Below are positions 63,393 through 64,000 of a DNA stretch of 64,000 nucleotides, piece after piece. The DNA comes from Septoria linicola (Eukaryota > Ascomycota > Dothideomycetes > Mycosphaerellales > Mycosphaerellaceae), in the NCBI GenBank assembly GCA_024114885.1, contig CP099422.1, positions 744,001 through 808,000 on the forward strand, written 5' to 3'. Below the pieces are notes generated by a model that made no database searches, was not told the origin of the DNA, and saw nothing but the letters and a program-made list of their open reading frames with translations. The position numbers and the translations under genes are program-made. Position 1 is the first letter of the stretch. Each line of letters opens with the position of its first letter.

Positions 63393-64000
63393 CTTTTTGC
63401 CTTCCAGAGCTTCAGTTCCTGCGTCAGGATCCTCGACAATTCACAGATACCCTTCTGATCAGCTGTATGTGTAGACTGCAGCAAGAAACAAGAGCTTTAG
63501 AAGTGTAGTGGAGGTGAAACACTCAATGCAGCACGTGGGCTGCGTAATCCGATAGACTTGCCTTCTTCAGCACGAAACACTTAGTCTTAAGCTCTGGAAC
63601 CCAGAACCACTTCCTGCTCTGGTCTTGCTTAGTGATTTGCCATTGGCGATGATGCTACCCAGCTGTTTTCTCCTCAGCTTGCTTCCGGCAGCGCGGCACA
63701 GGCTGTTCTTGCCGCGTGAACAAGACAGGTAAGCCGAAGCGCTGATGGCGATCTCGCTGCCACGCACGACGCCAGCATACCCATAGCACCTCGCCTCATT
63801 CAGGCTTGCAAGCAGGAAGCTGCAGATGACTCGAGATGTTGTGAAGTTTGAGCGGTCACTTTGCCATGATGTGAATGCTCAGTAGCCGAGCCGGACACGC
63901 GGCGTGGGTTGCGAACACATGCTGCTCGAGATACACATCCCAAGCAAAGAATGTACATTCGTAGTAATATGAATTGACAAGACAAGTAGAAGGAAGTCGA
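63393..64000. other. Terminal intergenic region
   Basis: Promoter side of the polyol dehydrogenase gene. No gene recognised up to the window end. Confidence 0.4.

Noticed and set aside
1..64000. Transposable elements or RIP-affected AT-rich islands
   Set aside because: No terminal repeats, transposase or reverse transcriptase motifs, and no AT-rich blocks were noticed; the pseudogene lesions are single changes, not dense C-to-T patterns.

Overview
The window is from a filamentous ascomycete (Pezizomycotina), most likely a dothideomycete. The basis is many short introns of 45-75 bases with GTRAGT donors and CTGAC/CTAAC branch points, intron-bearing eukaryotic genes on both strands, and families typical of moulds: a HET-domain protein, a fungal rhodopsin-domain membrane protein, tyrosinase, RGS-LOV photoreceptor, S10 carboxypeptidases and L-arabinitol 4-dehydrogenase. 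The exact genus is not determined. No rRNA, tRNA, transposon or CRISPR array was recognised. All exon joins were read by eye from splice signals and family similarity; there is no transcript evidence.

Left part (0.8-15.8 kb): a class C beta-lactamase-like hydrolase, then a compact group encoding a 3-hydroxyanthranilate ring-cleavage route: 3-hydroxyanthranilate 3,4-dioxygenase (minus), divergent from ACMS decarboxylase, 2-aminomuconate semialdehyde dehydrogenase (frameshifted) and a RidA-type 2-aminomuconate deaminase (plus). Then a GT34 glycosyltransferase, a broken BOR1-like borate transporter, an MFS sugar transporter and a HET protein.

Middle (16-33.3 kb): mostly conserved cell biology: an RMD1/DUF155 membrane protein, a protein with two cyclic-nucleotide-binding domains, an F-box and LRRs, a frameshifted tyrosinase, a rhodopsin-domain membrane protein, meiotic recombinase DMC1, the zinc-knuckle protein GIS2/CNBP, and UDP-GlcNAc pyrophosphorylase.

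Next (34-46 kb): two S10 serine-carboxypeptidase-like genes flank bleomycin hydrolase and a disabled ACS-family MFS transporter; then an unknown 702-residue protein.

Right part (46.4-63.4 kb): ubiquilin DSK2 with an unusual open frame after its stop codon, a quinone oxidoreductase, an unknown small protein, an RGS-LOV photoreceptor, an MFS transporter, and a polyol/pentose group: L-arabinitol 4-dehydrogenase, a Gfo/Idh/MocA dehydrogenase with a nonsense codon, a PMP3-family membrane protein and a second zinc polyol dehydrogenase.

The most striking features are the 3-hydroxyanthranilate cluster and at least six accessory genes with apparent inactivating lesions (frameshifts, nonsense codons, a lost splice donor), while the conserved core genes in the same 64 kb read through cleanly.
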